In this document: piece by piece, positions 1 to 7,880 of the stretch | Layout: every line of letters begins with the position of its first letter | How positions within the stretch are numbered: position 1 is the first letter of the stretch | Source: an uncultured Clostridia bacterium | Lineage (GTDB): Bacteria > Bacillota > Clostridia > Oscillospirales > Acutalibacteraceae | Direction: 5' to 3' | Assembly: GCA_947631705.1 (NCBI GenBank) | Contig: CANRMJ010000008.1 | Coordinates: 1 to 50,611, forward strand | Length of the DNA stretch: 50,611 nt | The notes under the pieces: generated by a model | What the model was told of the DNA's origin: nothing | The model's input: the letters and a program-made list of their open reading frames with translations, nothing else | The model's database searches: none | Program-made: the position numbers and the translations under genes

Positions 1-519
1 GAGGGTGATAACCGTTCCCGCGTTGTCCTTTTCGCACTCCTCTATCGTGTAACCGTCGGCTCCTTCGGAAATCCATTTGTGAGCCACATCCTCACCAAAT
101 GCCTTTGAGACAACCTCAACCTTAGAAGAAACCATAAACGACGAGTAAAAACCAACACCGAACTGACCGATAACCTCTATGTCGTTTTCCTTAGCCTCAT
201 CGTTATCGTTTTTAAAATTGAGAGAGCCTGATTTAGCAATTGTTCCGAGGTTTGTTTCAAGCTCCTCGCCGGTCATTCCGATACCGTTATCGGAAATCGT
301 TATTGTGCGCGACTCCTTGTCTACATCAACAAGAATTTCAAAATCACCCTTTGAAAGACCAACGGAATCATCTGTCAGCGATTTAAAATAGAGCTTGTCT
401 ATAGCATCCGACGCATTTGAAATAAGCTCTCTGATAAAAATTTCCTTGTTGGTGTAGATTGAATTAATCATCATATCAAGGAGTTTTTTAGATTCAGCCT
501 TAAACTGTTTTTTTCTCAT
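1..519 (-). CDS. htpG: Molecular chaperone HtpG (Hsp90), 5' part only
   Basis: This is the N-terminal ATPase part (173 residues) of a cytosolic Hsp90 chaperone; the rest lies outside the window. GHKL-ATPase motifs are visible in order: ELISNASDA at residues 31-39 (catalytic Glu and Mg-binding Asn), DNGIGM at 77-82, and GQFGVGFYS at 118-126 (nucleotide lid). The ATG is chosen because AAAGGTGA sits at proper spacing before it and the protein begins as Hsp90 family members do. Transcription runs out of the window from a consensus promoter overlapped downstream by a CIRCE operator, so HrcA control is expected. The identification is secure; only the C-terminal part cannot be inspected. Confidence 0.97.
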   Translation of the reverse strand, partial: MRKKQFKAESKKLLDMMINSIYTNKEIFIRELISNASDAIDKLYFKSLTDDSVGLSKGDFEILVDVDKESRTITISDNGIGMTGEELETNLGTIAKSGSLNFKNDNDEAKENDIEVIGQFGVGFYSSFMVSSKVEVVSKAFGEDVAHKWISEGADGYTIEECEKDNAGTVITL

Positions 520-554
520 AAAAATCACCTTTGCAATAAAATAATTTCAGAGTT

Positions 555-581
555 TTAGCACTCTCATGTTTAGAGTGCTAA
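555..581 (-). promoter_or_regulatory. CIRCE operator (HrcA binding site) of htpG
   Basis: TTAGCACTC, nine spacer bases, then GAGTGCTAA form a perfect 9+9 inverted repeat identical to the CIRCE consensus. It starts four bases downstream of the htpG -10 box, so bound HrcA would cover the transcription start. CIRCE normally controls groESL and the hrcA-grpE-dnaK-dnaJ operon; in Bacillus subtilis htpG is not under CIRCE. Confidence 0.96.
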
Positions 582-585
582 AACT

Positions 586-613
586 ATTATAGCCTTTATT
601 TTCCATTTGTCAA
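586..613 (-). promoter_or_regulatory. Sigma-A promoter of htpG
   Basis: On the minus strand TTGACA (608-613) and TATAAT (586-591) are both perfect consensus, separated by 16 bp. The predicted start lies near 579, inside the CIRCE operator. Confidence 0.9.
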
Positions 614-653
614 TAGAAAAACAAAATTTCTGCAAACTTCGTAAACAACACTT

Positions 654-683
654 AACCCCCTCTCCCGTTCGGGAAAGGGGGTT
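654..683 (-). terminator. Hairpin downstream of the 43-residue micro-ORF
   Basis: AACCCCCT-C-TCCCG and its complement pair around a TT loop with a single C/A mismatch, giving a very stable stem. It lies between the micro-ORF stop (701) and the htpG promoter. The tail on the minus strand is only moderately T-rich, so termination is likely but not textbook. Confidence 0.55.
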
Positions 684-700
684 GTTGTTTCATTTCTCAA

Positions 701-832
701 TTAAAATTCCGCAAAAGTTGAGGCAGGGGTTATTTCGCCGTAGTCGGTGTCACTGAGAAGGTCTGTTGAAACAGTTTTGAGGAGCGAATATTCAAGTATT
801 TCGATCTTCGGTTCTTTATAAACTTTCTTCAT
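701..832 (-). CDS. Micro-ORF, 43 residues, paired with the large surface protein
   Basis: This short ORF starts 13 bp after the stop of the 1630-residue secreted protein. Its ribosome site (GGAGG) overlaps that stop region, so the two are almost certainly co-transcribed and probably translationally coupled. It reads MKKVYKEPKIEILEY at the start, then an acidic, Ser/Thr-rich tail ending in TFAEF. There is no signal peptide, membrane segment or cysteine. The 37-residue ORF at 15028-15141 has the same pattern: Met-Lys-x-Val-Tyr, a Pro at position 8, Glu plus an aromatic at 14-15, then an acidic Gly/Ser tail. The function is unknown. It could be a precursor peptide or a partner of the surface protein, but no modification enzyme is nearby. 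The start, spacing and second copy argue for a real gene. Confidence 0.75.
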   Translation of the reverse strand: MKKVYKEPKIEILEYSLLKTVSTDLLSDTDYGEITPASTFAEF

Positions 833-845
833 TTTATTCAACCTC

Positions 846-3800
846 CTAATTAAGCTCGGCGTTCGTAACAATGTTAGAATAAACGGTTTGGCTTATTTTC
901 TTACCGTCAACAACCGTTTCGTAAGTCACATAGGAAACATAAGAGATGTTCTTATTAGAGAATCCTGCATATCCAATTGAAACAGCAAACTGATTTGTGT
1001 TTTTCATTATGCTTGAAACGGGGACGGAAAGATTAAGAATGTTGTTGGCACCGTCTACATCGCCAAGTGTGAGTTGATCGGTTGCGGGCGAGCTGCTGGC
1101 GTCAAGAACAACTCCGGCGCCTACTATAGTTGCACTTGAGCTGGAGGGTTTGGCAAACGAACCCACAAACTGAGCTCTTTGATTAGAAAGAACGGGTTTG
1201 CTTATTACAGATACGTCAAAGTTGCTGTCGCCGTCTGTATCAACATAAGTGTCTATGGTATTTGCCACTATAGGTTTAACATTAAGATTATCGCAAGCAT
1301 AGAACGTATATGAATTTGTGTAGGATAAAATTTTTCCTGTGTTTTTATCAATCAATTGCTGAACTTTGTTGTCATTTGACGGGTCTGCATAATCAACTGT
1401 TGTTAATTGATTGTATTTAACGTCCTGAGAGGCAAACTGATTGTCGTTATCGTGGCGATACGTGATAATTTGGTAATCACCCGTTTTCTCGCTCTCTATC
1501 GGTTTGTAGGTAACGAGAAGGGTTGTATCTTTAGTAAATGTGGGAGTAGCCGACGGATCATAGTGTGTTTCTGTCTTCACTCCGTCTTCCATAACGTAGT
1601 ATTTGTCTATCTGATAGAACATACGCTTTTGAACAGGAGCTTCGGAAAGATTATAATCAGTGCCTTTTTTAACATAAGCATATCCGATAGCGTTTTTAAC
1701 AACAGGGTTGTTGATAAACGTTATTTGGGCGTATTCATCACTTTTACCTGAAACCGAACTTATAAAGAGCTCCGTATTGCCTCTTACATTGAATGTGTAA
1801 GATGTTCCGTTTGTCATCAAATGCTTTTCCTGTTTCAAATCGGTTGTAGCTGCCGTTATCGACGCAAACCATGCGCAGGACTCGCCTGCAACGGGATTTT
1901 CAACAGTCACCTCATCGCCGTAATTGAATTTCTTTGCGTCGGCCACGCTGTTGATATTGCCCTCAACAAGATTGCCGCTTGAGTTGATGTAATACTCTTT
2001 ACCGCTAAGATCCGTAAGGCTTACAGTGTACTGATGATGATTTTCCTTGCTGTTCACGGCAGATTCAATAGCTGTAGTTGCAGCGTCTATTTCCGATTCG
2101 CTCTCATATGCAATAATCGGCTGATTGTTTATTGTGATTGTTTTGGTAATCTGATTATCCTCTTTTGCCGCTTCGGCTTTGATGTTATCAACAATATATG
2201 CGTCCGCGTTAAGGCTTGCTATTCCGTTGAATACTATAAGATAACCATTATAAGCGTCTTCATTAACAAGTTCAATTTCATTTTTGCCTATATTTGCTGC
2301 CAGTTCAAGGAATTCTTTCATTTCGGCAGCAATATCAACCTGCTGTGAGGCAGGAACATTTGCCCTCTGCTCATCAGTCATATTGAGATATTTAAATTTG
2401 TTTTCAGAAGAACCGTTTATACGTTCCTGTAATTTTTCTATAGACTCAATAGTTACTCTGTTTGAACCAATCGCCTCATAAAGACGTTCTCTCGCCTCTT
2501 CATAGCTGATACGTTCTGTTTTATTGCCGCTTTCGGTTCCGTCATTATAATCAATGACCTGTTCGCCGAAGTCAGCTCGATGCGAATTCTTACATTTATC
2601 ATAGGCAGTCCAGAGAGCGTCATATCTGCTTTGCATTTTCTCCGCCACACTGTTCGCGTCCATAGTCCAGTAGTCAAACGCGCTGTCCGCGTCGGCTCTT
2701 GCCGTCGCCAAAGCCTCTACAGAGCTTTTTGTATAATCGGAGCTGTTCGCTATAATTTCATCCGAAAGCTTTACCAAATCGGTAAGCGGAGTTATATCAA
2801 TAACTGTAACGGACTGTTCGTAGGGTGTCTTTTCAAGCAAAATATTTCCGTTTCCACCATCTTTCGAAGGATCGGAATAAAACGCAGCACCGAGAAATTT
2901 GTTTTCAAGCTTATATTCAGTCATAGACGGTTTTGTGGTTTCTTTTAAATTCCTGCTTAAATCGTCAGCGCTCGTTGTATAGCTTGTGCTTGCGGGGATA
3001 TAGGCGCTTAATTTGCCGCGCATTACTGTTGTTACGCCGAAAGCAAGAATTACATTTCTCGCTGTATAACCATTACTATATACATCGGTTATTCCCAAAA
3101 TATTATCCATCTTATCCGTTGATTGAGAAAGCCAACTGTCGCTTAAACCTTCGCCACCTACACACGTGTAGCTCATTGTGTTGCCATTGTCGGTTCCGTT
3201 TCCGCCTGATAATGCATAAATATCCGAAAGCGTAAATTTTGCACCGTTATTCGTTGTGGCAGTCAAATTCCCCTTAGCATTGTCTTTAGCATTTTTGATA
3301 TGAGTATTAAATTCGACACTACTACCCGCATCGCTATAAGATTCAGTCTTCCAATACGATGAAGAATCAAGGTTAAGATTTATCGAATCAAGTCCGTTGT
3401 CGTTGCGCACTCCTGTGTCTTTTACATCTTGGCTTAACGTCATTCTCACATAATCAAGATCTATACATTCAGATGCGCCGGAATTTGTTCTGAATATTAC
3501 ATGGTTGTTTTCTCTTGTGTAAGTAAATTCATGATTTTCAGTTGTGCCGGCTTTGTTTGTAAATTGTGCTTTTACCGTAACCGTGTCTTCCACGCCATTA
3601 TTGTCGCTTATAATTTGACCGTCTGTAATCTTTGTTGTGAACGCAGGTTTAAGGCTGTTGAACGAATCATAAACGCTGAGAACGATTTCTTTATACTTTT
3701 CCACAAGATCCCTTACGTGGAATGCCTTTGTGGGGCTTGTGATTTTTGCGCCGGTTTTAAAGGCTTCGGCATTATTCACGGCAATCTGAACATCATCCGA

Positions 3801-5738
3801 ATTAGCATAATTATTACTAAGCTCACCTTTGGTATATTTTTCGCCTTCTGTGATAACGCTGTTAAGAGAATAATTTTCCGCGTAATCAACCTGAGCGTCA
3901 AAATTAAGTAAAACGCCTTTTATTGCCCCGGTGACATTTACCATTTGATTTTCTACCGCGTCGTAAGCCTCATCGCTGTCCGCATCCTTATACTCGTCAA
4001 GAGGATAATTGTCGGCATCGTGCCAAATTGCTTCCTTTGCGGCGTTCACGGTATTGGAAATACTTTCCGCTTTTCCGTTATCTAATGCAAAGAAAGCCTG
4101 ATTATCAAGCACATACTGCGCATTGTCTATCGCGTTTTCAAGGAGCACTGTATCAACTCTCGGCGCCTTTTCCTGAAGAATAACCGCATAAAGGGTCTTG
4201 GCGGCATTGCTCATTTTCGATTCCGCGTCTGCCGGATAATTTGCGGCAGGATTTGTTTTCATAAGCTCCTGTGCCGCTTTGTAAGCCGTTTCAAGCTCGT
4301 TCCAGTTTTCATACAGAGTCTTACCAGTTTCAGATGTGTTCTCATACTTTGCTCTCTGATAATCTATGGCGTCTCTCAATCCCTGATATTCGGCGGGATC
4401 GGGTTTTGCCGATTTGCTGCCGAGGTCATTAACAACCTTTTCAATATCTTTTCCGACTTGATTTACCACGTTTTGAGTATCATTAGCATAATCATATTTA
4501 TTCTCAGAATTAGAATATTTAGAATCGGATATATTAAGATTAATTGCGTCATCAAACGCTTTTATAACCTCGCTCAACTGACCGCCGGCATAAGTGCTTG
4601 TTGCGCTTATATCAAGCTTTTGGCTGTTTCTTGAAACGGCGTCTGTAAGAGCCTTGTAGTTGATAACATAAACGGGTGCGGCATCATTTGAAATATATCC
4701 GCCTTCTGCATCGTCTACATTGTTTTTACCATCGTTGCTTGCAGTAAAATACCAGTTGGGAGTTAATGTTTTAACATATTCATTTACGCCGGGAGTGTAT
4801 TTAACCTTTAAGCCGTTATACAGCGGAACATTACAAGCATTATATTGCCCCTCAATAAGACCCGGTATACCTGTTTCGTAATTGCTCGCTACAAGACGTT
4901 TCTCATATGTTTCAAGATCAGTCCACTGATATACAAAATCATTAAAATTATGTTGCTCATATCTCCACATTGAAAGCCAGAAACCGTTTGGATTTGCCGG
5001 TGCTGCCTTGCCGTCTTTAGCAACACCATTATACCAATGTTCGAGTTGTTCCTTTGTGGAGTTGCCAAAACTTTTTTCTCTGTACGGATAATAACCCAAA
5101 GTAAATTCAGTTGAATCCCTGCGGCTTGTTGCGGATTTTGAAGGATAAATACTGAAAATAAATTTATTATCACTGCCATCTATTTTTGCAATTACAGGAA
5201 CACCGGGAACATTTTCGCTGCCATCGTAAAAAACAACAGCCGGAGAGTGATAAACATTTACTTTAACTGAGTTTGTGCTCGTTCCTGAACCTGCGGGACT
5301 ATCCGAAAGCGGTGCGGAGTAAAGAATATTATTATAAAAAATCGCCTGATCAGCATTTGTGGGCATAACCTCTGTAATGTTTGAACCCGGTGTCCACTTT
5401 GAATCCACCATCGTTTTTGTAGCTGATGTAAGCGCGGTCACGGCGTCATCCAAATTGTCTTTGGTAACTTCGTTATCTCCGCCGTAATAATAACGGTCAT
5501 ACAGTTTCATAGCGTTACAGTACGCCGTATACGCGGCACCCATATTTTCATAAATTGTGCCGTCCATCTTAACTTCATAATCTGTTATGGCTGTTTTTAA
5601 TACCGCAGCCGAAGCTGCCCTTTCATCTTCCTGCGCGTGCGCCGTGTGCGCCGTGATTGCCGCAACAGGAACAGATGTAACCAGCATAACAAGGCAAAGC
5701 ACAAAGCAAAGCATTTTTGTTGACATTTTAGCTTTCAT
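846..5738 (-). CDS. Large secreted surface protein with FIVAR-like helical segments
   Basis: This 1630-residue protein has a classical signal peptide (about residues 1-36, cleavage near the AHA-Q site). The N-terminal third is globular and rich in Tyr, Asn and Asp. At about residues 440-690 and 1010-1200 there are charged helical segments with the spacing of FIVAR domains, as in large Gram-positive adhesins and carbohydrate-binding proteins. A beta-rich region follows, then a C-terminal Ig-like domain of about 110 residues ending in a YxxY...VYSN strand. That last domain resembles the C terminus of the 927-residue protein at 15235. No LPxTG motif, SLH repeat or dockerin is visible, so the attachment mode is unclear. 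A strong ribosome site (AGGAGG) supports the start. The exact ligand cannot be inferred. Confidence 0.85.
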   Translation of the reverse strand: MKAKMSTKMLCFVLCLVMLVTSVPVAAITAHTAHAQEDERAASAAVLKTAITDYEVKMDGTIYENMGAAYTAYCNAMKLYDRYYYGGDNEVTKDNLDDAVTALTSATKTMVDSKWTPGSNITEVMPTNADQAIFYNNILYSAPLSDSPAGSGTSTNSVKVNVYHSPAVVFYDGSENVPGVPVIAKIDGSDNKFIFSIYPSKSATSRRDSTEFTLGYYPYREKSFGNSTKEQLEHWYNGVAKDGKAAPANPNGFWLSMWRYEQHNFNDFVYQWTDLETYEKRLVASNYETGIPGLIEGQYNACNVPLYNGLKVKYTPGVNEYVKTLTPNWYFTASNDGKNNVDDAEGGYISNDAAPVYVINYKALTDAVSRNSQKLDISATSTYAGGQLSEVIKAFDDAINLNISDSKYSNSENKYDYANDTQNVVNQVGKDIEKVVNDLGSKSAKPDPAEYQGLRDAIDYQRAKYENTSETGKTLYENWNELETAYKAAQELMKTNPAANYPADAESKMSNAAKTLYAVILQEKAPRVDTVLLENAIDNAQYVLDNQAFFALDNGKAESISNTVNAAKEAIWHDADNYPLDEYKDADSDEAYDAVENQMVNVTGAIKGVLLNFDAQVDYAENYSLNSVITEGEKYTKGELSNNYANSDDVQIAVNNAEAFKTGAKITSPTKAFHVRDLVEKYKEIVLSVYDSFNSLKPAFTTKITDGQIISDNNGVEDTVTVKAQFTNKAGTTENHEFTYTRENNHVIFRTNSGASECIDLDYVRMTLSQDVKDTGVRNDNGLDSINLNLDSSSYWKTESYSDAGSSVEFNTHIKNAKDNAKGNLTATTNNGAKFTLSDIYALSGGNGTDNGNTMSYTCVGGEGLSDSWLSQSTDKMDNILGITDVYSNGYTARNVILAFGVTTVMRGKLSAYIPASTSYTTSADDLSRNLKETTKPSMTEYKLENKFLGAAFYSDPSKDGGNGNILLEKTPYEQSVTVIDITPLTDLVKLSDEIIANSSDYTKSSVEALATARADADSAFDYWTMDANSVAEKMQSRYDALWTAYDKCKNSHRADFGEQVIDYNDGTESGNKTERISYEEARERLYEAIGSNRVTIESIEKLQERINGSSENKFKYLNMTDEQRANVPASQQVDIAAEMKEFLELAANIGKNEIELVNEDAYNGYLIVFNGIASLNADAYIVDNIKAEAAKEDNQITKTITINNQPIIAYESESEIDAATTAIESAVNSKENHHQYTVSLTDLSGKEYYINSSGNLVEGNINSVADAKKFNYGDEVTVENPVAGESCAWFASITAATTDLKQEKHLMTNGTSYTFNVRGNTELFISSVSGKSDEYAQITFINNPVVKNAIGYAYVKKGTDYNLSEAPVQKRMFYQIDKYYVMEDGVKTETHYDPSATPTFTKDTTLLVTYKPIESEKTGDYQIITYRHDNDNQFASQDVKYNQLTTVDYADPSNDNKVQQLIDKNTGKILSYTNSYTFYACDNLNVKPIVANTIDTYVDTDGDSNFDVSVISKPVLSNQRAQFVGSFAKPSSSSATIVGAGVVLDASSSPATDQLTLGDVDGANNILNLSVPVSSIMKNTNQFAVSIGYAGFSNKNISYVSYVTYETVVDGKKISQTVYSNIVTNAELN

Positions 5739-5907
5739 AAATAAAATGACCTCCTAATTTCAGATTAAAAAAGGTTGGATTGCGGATTAAAAAACACTAC
5801 GTTTCCGAAATCTGACCATTTTCTGTGTGCAACGCAACAGATTTTAACCAACGCATCCTGCGGGCATAAATTTAATATTTACCCGCGCCTTTTTAAATTC
5901 GCGTGTT
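5739..5907 (-). promoter_or_regulatory. Long structured 5' leader of the large surface protein gene
   Basis: From the promoter at 5908-5936 about 160 nt precede the start codon. On the RNA a GCGGG...CCCGC hairpin comes first, then an AAATCTG...CAGATTT hairpin, and then CCAACC followed by six U. CCAAC could pair with an earlier GTTGG, which would make an attenuator. No known riboswitch class was recognised by eye. Confidence 0.35.
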
Positions 5908-5936
5908 ATTCTATTACAGAGCATAAAGGAAGTCAA
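5908..5936 (-). promoter_or_regulatory. Sigma-A promoter of the large surface protein gene
   Basis: TTGACT (5931-5936) and TAGAAT (5908-5913) on the minus strand are separated by exactly 17 bp. This is the best promoter in the intergenic region. Confidence 0.75.
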
Positions 5937-6198
5937 TGAAGTTAATAAATAGTTTAGAAATAAGTTTGAGGAAATTTTTTAAAAAATTTTAGTCATTTTG
6001 CACAAGTTCTTTAAAAAAATTTATAAATTGTTAATTTTTGCCGTTTTTATGCGGATTTTAAGAAATTTCAAAAATCCTTTTCACATCTTATTATTTGATA
6101 TTTTTGATAGAAACCGATGAAATTTAACTATTTTCTTAAATTCTTTTGTGCAAATTGCCAAATGCTGTTTTTGACATAATTTTTAAATAAAGCAAAAC
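5937..6198. other. AT-rich intergenic stretch without a gene
   Basis: No ORF with a ribosome site is visible. The sequence is dominated by A and T runs. It holds one 9-bp inverted repeat, TTTGCACAA at 5997-6005 and TTGTGCAAA at 6146-6154, too far apart for a simple hairpin. It may act as an upstream AT-rich element for the surface-protein promoter. Confidence 0.5.
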
Positions 6199-6227
6199 AA
6201 AAATCCTCTCATTCGGAGAGGATTTTT
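6199..6227 (-). terminator. Terminator of the sugar symporter gene
   Basis: AAAAATCCTCTC and GAGAGGATTTTT form a perfect stem around a five-base loop. A T-rich tail (TTTTTGTTTTG) follows on the minus strand, 57 bp after the stop codon of the upstream gene. Confidence 0.88.
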
Positions 6228-6283
6228 AAAAAGCGGAATTTGCCGCCACGGTTTTCAGTTTTATTTATAAGTAATAATACAAA

Positions 6284-7783
6284 TTATTCATTGCTGATTT
6301 TTGCGGTTCTTGCCGCTTCAAGCTCCGCCTGAGCTTTTTCTTTTGTTTTTCCTGTATAATCGTTGAAGAACATGGGGATTATCGTGAGCAAAAATCCTAC
6401 CGCCGGAACTATTGTTACAAGAGCGAGCAGCATTTTCTGCGTTTCGGGTGATTGCTGGAAAAATATCTGCCTGCCCTCAATATCAACAAGCGATTTATCC
6501 ACAGCTCTGAAATCCGAACGATCAAGGATCTGACCGAACACAGCGGTTGCAATTCCGGCATTTACCTTTGAAAGGAACGTTTGGAAAGAGAAACAAACCC
6601 CTTCGTGGCGTTCACCTGTTTTCCATTCAAGATAATCAACAGCGTCTGCGATAAGCGCATACGTTATAACATTATATATTCCGAGCGGCAAGCCCATAAG
6701 GAACAGGAACACCCAAAGAATATAAATGTTGATATTTGAAACATCGTGCGCAAAAACAACATAGCAAAGCGCGTGAACAACAAGTCCGAACACGGCTGAA
6801 CCGATATAAATTTGCTTTAACGAAAACTTTTTTCTGAGCATCGGGAAAATCGCCATTGCGGGAACCATACCCACTCCGATTGCAACGGTAAGCGTTGTAA
6901 CAACCGTTCCGCGAGGAATCCAAAAATCATACGCGGCTTTGGCGTCAACATTCGGCAAAATGTTTCCGAGAGAATCGAATATACCCGAAAAATCGGTATA
7001 ATTTTGAATTATAAGATAATTTCCTATATAATCGGCGCACTGATTCGCGGTAACCATTGTTGAGCCGAGGAGCGACGCAAGAATTACGATAATAAGGAGC
7101 TTATCTTTCCCGACAACCGTAACCGTTTCTCTGAATGTCGGCGTATGGTCTGCCTTCGGCACTCTCTCTTTTGAAACGAAGAAAATCAAAATCGAAAGCG
7201 CGCAGCCGAGAACCGCGAACAATACTGCCGAAACAAAAAAGCCTGTTTTATATCCGAGATTAGACTGATATAGAATCGGAACAAGAAGTGCCGGAAGGAT
7301 TCCGCCGAAAGTTGAGCCCAGTCTTGCTGTTGAAATAAACGAGGTGCGTTCGCTTTCAAGAGGCGTTATAACAGATGAAAGCCCCCAAAACGGAACATCT
7401 TGAACAGTGAATGCAACTCCCCAAATTATATATGTAAACAGCGCCCATATAAAAGCGGCGCTTGAACCGTCTTCAAACGGGGCTGTAAACAGAAGAACGG
7501 TGCACACTGCTATCGGAACGGGAGCAAAAAGCAAATACGGACGCATTTTGCCCCATTTGGATTTTGTTTTATCAACAATCATTCCCATTATAGGGTCATT
7601 GAGAGCGTCAAAAATACGACCGCAAAGAATTATCGTTGTGCTTTGTTTCAAAGAAAGCCCCGCGCCGTTTTGAAAGAAAACGAGCGCAAACATAGACATA
7701 ATGGTGTATATGCCGGAGCGTCCGAACGCGCCGAGTGTAAAGCATATACGCTCTTTCATTGTTAAATATTTTTTATTTTCCAT
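6284..7783 (-). CDS. GPH-family sugar:cation symporter (MelB-like MFS)
   Basis: This 499-residue polytopic membrane protein belongs to the glycoside-pentoside-hexuronide:cation symporter family. Family signs are the early cation-site region with GRIFDALNDPIMG (about residues 50-62), the following WGKMRPYLL loop, and about 12 hydrophobic segments. A long loop near residues 255-285 between central helices is a small insertion. It probably imports a mono- or oligosaccharide together with Na+ or H+; the substrate cannot be read from sequence, and no hydrolase is in the same operon. It is a monocistronic unit with its own promoter (7817-7845) and terminator (6199-6227). The GGGG ribosome site fits the ATG start. 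Confidence 0.9.
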   Translation of the reverse strand: MENKKYLTMKERICFTLGAFGRSGIYTIMSMFALVFFQNGAGLSLKQSTTIILCGRIFDALNDPIMGMIVDKTKSKWGKMRPYLLFAPVPIAVCTVLLFTAPFEDGSSAAFIWALFTYIIWGVAFTVQDVPFWGLSSVITPLESERTSFISTARLGSTFGGILPALLVPILYQSNLGYKTGFFVSAVLFAVLGCALSILIFFVSKERVPKADHTPTFRETVTVVGKDKLLIIVILASLLGSTMVTANQCADYIGNYLIIQNYTDFSGIFDSLGNILPNVDAKAAYDFWIPRGTVVTTLTVAIGVGMVPAMAIFPMLRKKFSLKQIYIGSAVFGLVVHALCYVVFAHDVSNINIYILWVFLFLMGLPLGIYNVITYALIADAVDYLEWKTGERHEGVCFSFQTFLSKVNAGIATAVFGQILDRSDFRAVDKSLVDIEGRQIFFQQSPETQKMLLALVTIVPAVGFLLTIIPMFFNDYTGKTKEKAQAELEAARTAKISNE

Positions 7784-7816
7784 TTATTTACCCCGCTTTA
7801 TTTATTATTTAATAAT

Positions 7817-7845
7817 ATTATAGGGTATAAGTCTATTCAAGTCAA
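7817..7845 (-). promoter_or_regulatory. Sigma-A promoter of the sugar symporter gene
   Basis: TTGACT (7840-7845) and a perfect TATAAT (7817-7822) are separated by 17 bp on the minus strand. Confidence 0.85.
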
Positions 7846-7880
7846 ATAAATATTATTTTTATTTAAAGAATAATAAAGCC

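Noticed and set aside
846-5738. LPxTG or SLH anchoring in the 1630-residue protein
   Set aside because: The C terminus ends in VYSNIVTNAELN without a sorting motif, hydrophobic segment or basic tail, and no SLH pattern is seen.
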